Source of the DNA: Candidatus Woesearchaeota archaeon
GTDB taxonomy: Archaea > Nanobdellota > Nanobdellia > Woesearchaeales > JAGVYF01
Length of the DNA stretch: 45,360 nt
Direction: 5' to 3'
NCBI GenBank assembly: GCA_018303425.1
Contig: JAGVYF010000002.1
Coordinates: 1-45,360, forward strand
The position numbers and the translations under genes are program-made. The notes under the pieces are model-generated. The model did not search any database. It saw nothing but the letters and a program-made list of their open reading frames with translations, and was not told where the DNA came from. Positions 41,658 through 45,360 of this stretch are shown here, piece after piece. Numbering within the stretch: position 1 is the first letter of the stretch; each line of letters opens with the position of its first letter.

Positions 41658-41876
41658 ATGAATTATCATGCAGAAATTACTATTAAAAAAGATATAGAAA
41701 ACCTCTATAAAAGTTTCCTCCCGGAAATTGCTTCTACACCAAGGGCAATAATTAATCTTAAAAAAACGGATAATAAATTAAAATTCATTATTGAAGCCCA
41801 AGATTCGGTTGCGCTTCGCGCAATATTAAACAGTATAACTAAATTATTAGATGTATATGAAAAGGTCCAAAAATGA
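41658..41876 (+). CDS. pcc1: KEOPS complex subunit Pcc1
   Basis: 72-residue dimerisation subunit of the KEOPS complex, which makes t6A37 in tRNAs reading ANN codons. Two-strand, two-helix pattern with ALRAILNSITKLLDVYEKV at the end, the region binding Kae1. tRNA-Thr, encoded in this window, is a KEOPS substrate class. It overlaps prefoldin beta by 4 bp (ATGA). Confidence 0.85.
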   Translation: MNYHAEITIKKDIENLYKSFLPEIASTPRAIINLKKTDNKLKFIIEAQDSVALRAILNSITKLLDVYEKVQK

Positions 41877-42211
41877 ACCAAGAATTGTCAAAAGAAACAC
41901 AGGAAAAGATCACACAACTGCAAATGATGGAACAAGCATTGCAAAACTCAGTTCTGCAAAAACAACAATTAAGTACACAATTAATTGAAATAGATTCTGC
42001 AATTAAAGAACTTGAAACAACTCCTAAATCATATAAAATTATAGGCAATATAATGATTGACACTAACAAAATTGAATTGACAAAAGATTTAATTAAAAAA
42101 AAAGAATCAACAGAATTAAGGATTTCTACTATTGAAAAACAAGAACAAAGATTTCAAGAAAAAGCAAAGTCTATGCAAGAAGAATTAATGAAAGAAATAA
42201 AAGGTGATTAA
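41873..42211 (+). CDS. pfdB: Prefoldin beta subunit
   Basis: 112-residue chaperone subunit that captures unfolded proteins for the thermosome. Two long coiled coils flank a short beta hairpin (KSYKIIGNIMIDTNK), the canonical prefoldin beta form, with Gln/Leu-rich heptads such as QLQMMEQALQNSVLQKQQ. Coupled to Pcc1 by a 4-bp overlap and to UPF0147 downstream. Confidence 0.95.
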   Translation: MNQELSKETQEKITQLQMMEQALQNSVLQKQQLSTQLIEIDSAIKELETTPKSYKIIGNIMIDTNKIELTKDLIKKKESTELRISTIEKQEQRFQEKAKSMQEELMKEIKGD

Positions 42212-42212
42212 A

Positions 42213-42467
42213 GTGATCCCACTTTCAGAACAACTTCCTTCCATTATTGGATTATTAAATGAACTTAGTGATGATGCATGTTTACCTAAAAATGTTAAAT
42301 TTAAGATTCAAAACGTTATTCAAATTTTAAATAATTCTGAAGAACCAACTATCAGAGCCAACAAAGCCTTGCAAGAATTAGATGATATAAGTGAAGACAA
42401 CAACCTTCACCAATACATAAGAACACAAATTTGGAATGTGGTTAGTATATTATCCAAAATCAATTAA
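42213..42467 (+). CDS. UPF0147 family protein
   Basis: 84-residue all-helical archaeal protein of unknown function: LLNELSDDACLPKNVKFKI and NNSEEPTIRANKALQELDD are the conserved blocks. The GTG at 42213 is preferred over an in-frame GTG 9 nt earlier, because AAGGTGAT just upstream forms the ribosome-binding site. It follows prefoldin beta almost directly, a conserved neighbourhood. Confidence 0.88.
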   Translation: MIPLSEQLPSIIGLLNELSDDACLPKNVKFKIQNVIQILNNSEEPTIRANKALQELDDISEDNNLHQYIRTQIWNVVSILSKIN

Positions 42468-42524
42468 CTCTAAATTATATTTAGTGAGATATATTTTAAT
42501 AATATACTTCTATTTTTGATAAAT

Positions 42525-43025
42525 TTAGAATAGTTTGAACTTATTTTTAAACAAATAATAATAAGGAATTGCAACCCCATTTTCAAGGAAAATAAATTGG
42601 AAAGATAAAAATCTGATCTTCCCTTTGATATTTTTGACTTCTATATATCTCCCTATACCAAACTGATTTTTTCTTAAATTAAGCCTTGCAAAAAGATTAG
42701 GAAACAAACTAATTAAATATAAAAAAATACCGGTTGTTAAAAACAATAACAAAAATATCCCTCCCGCTATTAATGTCCAAAATAAAAATCCTACAGAATT
42801 AAGAACTGATATTAGAGATACAAAATAAATAAGATATTTTACTGCTGAACTCACAAACCTATCCAATGATACTTTCAGCTTAGTGGTTTTTTTAAACAAA
42901 TAATTAATTTCTAACTCTTTCATGAATCTAAGAGTGATTCTTTGCGCCAATTTGCCAATAATTACCCCAACCAAAACTATAACAACTGCCACGATTACCT
43001 TATTATATAATAGTTTAAAATCCAT
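42525..43025 (-). CDS. Small MscS-like membrane protein
   Basis: 166 residues: three or so hydrophobic helices (about 10-27, 57-75, 80-110), then a short beta region GRYIEVKNIKGKIRFLSFQF ... GVAIPYYYLF, resembling the MscS beta domain (GD-I-V....G-V..I.......G....PN). It lacks the large C-terminal vestibule, so it is a minimal or truncated form. It may form a mechanosensitive channel or be a degenerate relative. The minus-strand promoter near 43049 is shared with the divergent GTPase gene. Confidence 0.6.
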   Translation of the reverse strand: MDFKLLYNKVIVAVVIVLVGVIIGKLAQRITLRFMKELEINYLFKKTTKLKVSLDRFVSSAVKYLIYFVSLISVLNSVGFLFWTLIAGGIFLLLFLTTGIFLYLISLFPNLFARLNLRKNQFGIGRYIEVKNIKGKIRFLSFQFIFLENGVAIPYYYLFKNKFKLF

Positions 43026-43081
43026 TATAGGATATAAAAAGAATTACGTTTATAAATGTTGTTGATTATATACCATTAAGT

Positions 43082-44224
43082 ATGGCAAAAAAAAGCAAAC
43101 CTAAAAATATGACTGAAAAAGAAAACAAAAAAGTAACTGCATCTGACAGGATTAAAGAACTTGAAGATGAAATTTCTAAAACCAAATATAATAAAAAAAC
43201 TCAGCATCATATTGGTTTAATTAAAGCAAAAATTGCTGCTCTTAAAGAAAAACAAGAATCGCGAGGAAAAGGAGGAGCAAAAGCTGAAGGTTATGCAGTG
43301 CGTAAATCTGGAGATGCAACCGTTGTGCTTGTAGGATTTCCATCAGTAGGTAAATCTACATTATTAAATAATTTAACAAACGCAGATTCTAAAGTTGGTG
43401 CCTATGCATTTACAACATTAGAAGTAATTCCGGGACTTCTTGAACATAAATCTGCAAAAATACAAATTCTCGATGTTCCTGGAATTATGCAGGGCGCAGC
43501 AGCTGGAACCGGAAGAGGCAGAGAGGTAATATCAATAATGCGTAACGCTGACTTATTGCTTATAATAATCGAAGCCAATAATCTAAAACAGCTGGATGTT
43601 TTAATGAAAGAGATTCAAGATGCCAAAATTAGAATCAACCAGGTAAAACCAGATGTGAAAATAGTTAAAACTTCTAGGGGGGGAATTGACCTAGGAATCA
43701 CTTGTAAACTGACACACTTAAAAAAAGAAACTATAGTGGGCATGCTCAAAGAGTTCAAAATTATGAATGCCCAGGTCGTAATCCGGGAAGATATTGATGC
43801 TGACCAATTAATTGATATAATTGACTCTAATAGATTCTATGTTCCTTCAATAGTCCTCATAAATAAAATTGATATGGTAGATGAAAGCATTATTCAAAAA
43901 ATACAAAAAGAAATTAACCCCGATTTATTTATTTCAGCGCATAAAAAGATTAATTTAGAACTGCTCAAAGATCAAATATTTAATAAATTAAATTTTATCC
44001 GAATTTATACAAAAGAAATTAATAAACCCGCTAAAATGAACGAACCTTTAATCATGAAGAAAAATACAACAATTCAAGATGTTTGCAGAAAACTTCACAA
44101 AGATTTTGTGAAAAAGTTTAAGTATGCTAAAATTTGGGGTTCATCTAAATTCCCAGGACAAGAACTCAGAAAGCTTGATAGAGTATTAGAAGATAATGAC
44201 CTCATCGAGATCCATTTAATTTAA
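43082..44224 (+). CDS. DRG-family GTPase with TGS domain
   Basis: 380-residue Obg-like GTPase of the archaeal/eukaryal DRG group, associated with translating ribosomes. A basic N-terminus with helical hairpin (about 1-70) precedes the G domain: GFPSVGKSTLLNNL (G1), AYAFTTLEVIPG (G2), ILDVPGIM (G3), LINKIDMV (G4, near 258) and SAHKK (G5). The TGS domain (about 305-380) ends FAKIWG-like: KYAKIWGSSKFPGQELRKL. A TATA-like TTTATAAATG at about 43049-43058 gives a leaderless start. The stop overlaps the convergent MBL gene by 4 bp. Confidence 0.95.
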   Translation: MAKKSKPKNMTEKENKKVTASDRIKELEDEISKTKYNKKTQHHIGLIKAKIAALKEKQESRGKGGAKAEGYAVRKSGDATVVLVGFPSVGKSTLLNNLTNADSKVGAYAFTTLEVIPGLLEHKSAKIQILDVPGIMQGAAAGTGRGREVISIMRNADLLLIIIEANNLKQLDVLMKEIQDAKIRINQVKPDVKIVKTSRGGIDLGITCKLTHLKKETIVGMLKEFKIMNAQVVIREDIDADQLIDIIDSNRFYVPSIVLINKIDMVDESIIQKIQKEINPDLFISAHKKINLELLKDQIFNKLNFIRIYTKEINKPAKMNEPLIMKKNTTIQDVCRKLHKDFVKKFKYAKIWGSSKFPGQELRKLDRVLEDNDLIEIHLI

Positions 44225-44775
44225 TAGTCATGGCCGGAACATAACACTTCATAATTAATTCTTTTCAACTTTGCAAGCGAGAATTTCATATCTACCGGGT
44301 TAGAAGTTGGTAAATCCACTCTTCCAAATCCGTTTCTAAACAGGGTGTCACCAGAAAACAGTATTTTATTTTTATATAAAAAACAAACACTCCCCCCGGT
44401 ATGCCCGGGCGTTTCAATAATTTCAAAATTATCAAGCTTCTTAAAAGGTTTTATATCAATTTTTTTTAAAATTTGAATTATTTTTTCATCAAATACTAAA
44501 CCTTTTGCAACTTTATGAAAATTATCTATACATATAGCTGAAGCATAAAAAGTAGCATTATGGAATAAATCAACACAACCTACATGATCGCAATGAAAAT
44601 GTGTTAATAATACAATTCTAATAGCTTCAGGATTAAATAATTTTTTAATATCTTGTTTTATTTGTGCTAAAAACTCACGATTACCGCAATCAATTAACAT
44701 CTTTTCTTCTTTCAAATAATAAATATTAGAATCATTAGCAACTTTCCAGATATTATCTGTAATTTTCTCAATCAT
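44221..44775 (-). CDS. Metallo-beta-lactamase-fold hydrolase (glyoxalase II-like)
   Basis: 184-residue zinc hydrolase. The metal-site motifs are LTHFHCDHVG (HxHxDH, near 57), ETPGHTGGS (His), LFSGDTLF (Asp) and LCSGHDY (His), so the binuclear site looks complete. The small size fits glyoxalase II-like or generic MBL hydrolases without an extra domain. The substrate is unknown. Its ATG overlaps the stop of the preceding 51-residue ORF. Confidence 0.88.
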   Translation of the reverse strand: MIEKITDNIWKVANDSNIYYLKEEKMLIDCGNREFLAQIKQDIKKLFNPEAIRIVLLTHFHCDHVGCVDLFHNATFYASAICIDNFHKVAKGLVFDEKIIQILKKIDIKPFKKLDNFEIIETPGHTGGSVCFLYKNKILFSGDTLFRNGFGRVDLPTSNPVDMKFSLAKLKRINYEVLCSGHDY

Positions 44776-44927
44776 CTTCGATTTCTACGCTCATAAGCAA
44801 TCAACTTTTGCAAAGTTTCAACTTTTTGCATAAGTTCAAGTTTATTCTTATCTTCCAGATTAAGTTTATTTGCATAACCGGTAAAGTTCCAACGCTTAAA
44901 ATATTTTTTAAACGGGATATCACTTAC
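44772..44927 (-). CDS. Small ORF with no standard start codon
   Basis: A 51-codon frame reading VSDIPFKKYFKRWNFTGYAN... ending KLIAYERRNRR looks coding: it is rich in Lys, aromatic and charged residues and ends in an ATGA overlap with the MBL gene. It has a GGTGGTG purine-rich site at its beginning but no in-frame ATG, GTG or TTG; a TAA lies two codons upstream. The first in-frame ATG comes only at residue 33. It may start at a rare codon, be frameshifted, or be a sequencing error. No family is recognised. Confidence 0.4.
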   Translation of the reverse strand, partial: VSDIPFKKYFKRWNFTGYANKLNLEDKNKLELMQKVETLQKLIAYERRNRR

Positions 44928-44962
44928 ACCACCTTAAAAAAAAAGAATGCAAAAAACATTTT

Positions 44963-45124
44963 TTAAATGTCTTTTGCCATAACAGTTCTTCTGCCATTTG
45001 CATCAGCTCTTTGTATTGCCGCTTTCACAAGCTCAATAACTCTTTGATCAAGTGCCTCTGCAAAATCACCAGATATATTAAACCCCTGCGCTACCTCTTT
45101 TATTTGCGATTTAACTACTAACAC
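44963..45124 (-). CDS. Short histone-fold-like protein (DUF1931-like)
   Basis: 53-residue protein MLVVKSQIKEVAQGFNISGD... continuing FAEALDQRVIELVKAAIQRA and ending DANGRRTVMAKDI. The pattern of one long central helix followed by GRRTVMAKD matches the loop-helix of histone folds and resembles short archaeal histone-like (DUF1931-type) proteins, which may bind DNA. It starts at GTG with an AGAGGTG site 7 nt upstream. A TATA-like TTTATAAAG lies at about 45186-45195. Confidence 0.75.
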   Translation of the reverse strand: MLVVKSQIKEVAQGFNISGDFAEALDQRVIELVKAAIQRADANGRRTVMAKDI

Positions 45125-45270
45125 TTAAAACACCTCTTATAGTATTTAACTATGTTTTTATTATACATTTAAAAACATTTGAACTTTATAAATATTTGGT
45201 AATTTGGGTTTATAGGCTTTGTAACTAATAAATTTAGAATATATTAAACTGTATCTATGTGTGTTCTATC

Positions 45271-45360
45271 CTATATTGAGTTTACACCTAAATATATATG
45301 TGCGGGTGTCTCATAATTGAGAGATTGATGTATTCTCTCAAAATTATAATAGTGTGTCCA
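45271..45360 (-). mobile_element. C-terminal tail of an IS transposase (rve/DDE, IS3/IS481-like), cut by window edge
   Basis: The last 29 residues of a transposase, THYYNFERIHQSLNYETPAH followed by a few more residues and a TAG stop, match the conserved end of rve-type transposases (YN..R.H.SL...TP). The N-terminal part and active-site residues lie beyond the right edge. The gap 45125-45270 contains AT-rich sequence and possibly one IS end, but no terminal inverted repeat can be fixed without the other end. Confidence 0.85.

Noticed and set aside
45125-45270. Terminal inverted repeat of the right-edge insertion sequence.
   Set aside because: The other end lies outside the window, so no repeat pair can be shown.

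Overview
The window is archaeal. It carries eukaryote-type ribosomal proteins (S8e, L21e, S27e, L37e, L37Ae, L40e, L44e), aIF2-alpha, aIF5A, aRF1, Nop10, an Lsm protein, RpoF and RpoP, PCNA, a GINS subunit, histones, a proteasome beta subunit, prefoldin beta, Pcc1, the aCPSF1/FttA termination nuclease, and an intron in every tRNA. The DNA is strongly AT-rich. Archaeal informational genes sit beside a bacterial-type phosphoglycerate mutase (GpmI), a class II lysyl-tRNA synthetase and many tiny zinc ribbons. Together with Cys-rich surface proteins and a methanogen-like S-layer protein, this suggests a DPANN archaeon of the Woesearchaeota/Pacearchaeota kind. That placement is an inference and is not proven here.

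Layout. 1-4.9 kb: end-truncated surface protein, LysRS, and a RimK-type ATP-grasp ligase with a small retropepsin-like partner. 4.9-10.8 kb (minus): gpmI-eno-PAC2, coupled by ATGA overlaps, then nop10, aIF2-alpha, S27e, L44e and GINS. 11-15.7 kb: radical SAM protein, a cupredoxin-like lipoprotein with a leader ORF, and the S-layer gene with a long structured leader. 16-16.8 kb: a three-intron tRNA-Leu and a composite intergenic repeat. 16.8-19.8 kb: glycosyltransferase/L37e/Lsm facing S8e-L21e-RpoF-DUF655. 19.8-23 kb: decayed glycosyltransferase, tRNA-Thr with a duplicated 5' fragment, cytidylyltransferase, Pth2, aminopeptidase. 23.5-32.6 kb: proteasome beta, FttA, TatD, surface and membrane enzymes, nitroreductase. 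33-35.9 kb: tRNA-Val, PCNA, S2, TRAM protein. 35.9-41 kb (minus): site-2 protease, L40e, aIF5A, histone, zinc protease, Dus, aRF1. 41-45 kb: tRNA-Pro, L37Ae-RpoP-Pcc1-prefoldin-UPF0147, DRG GTPase, MBL hydrolase, small histone-fold protein. At the right edge is the tail of an IS transposase.

Gene expression. Single or first genes usually have a TATA-like box about 25-32 nt before the start codon, which implies leaderless mRNAs. Internal genes use GGTGA or GAGGTG ribosome-binding sites or 4-nt ATGA overlaps.

Most notable. Three of the four tRNAs carry extra introns outside the anticodon loop. tRNA-Leu(UAG) has one each in the D-loop, anticodon loop and T-loop. tRNA-Val(GAC) and tRNA-Pro(UGG) each have an anticodon-loop intron and a T-loop intron at the same T-loop site as Leu. 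Partial tRNA copies lie beside the Leu, Thr and Val genes, and related non-coding repeats recur in intergenic regions.
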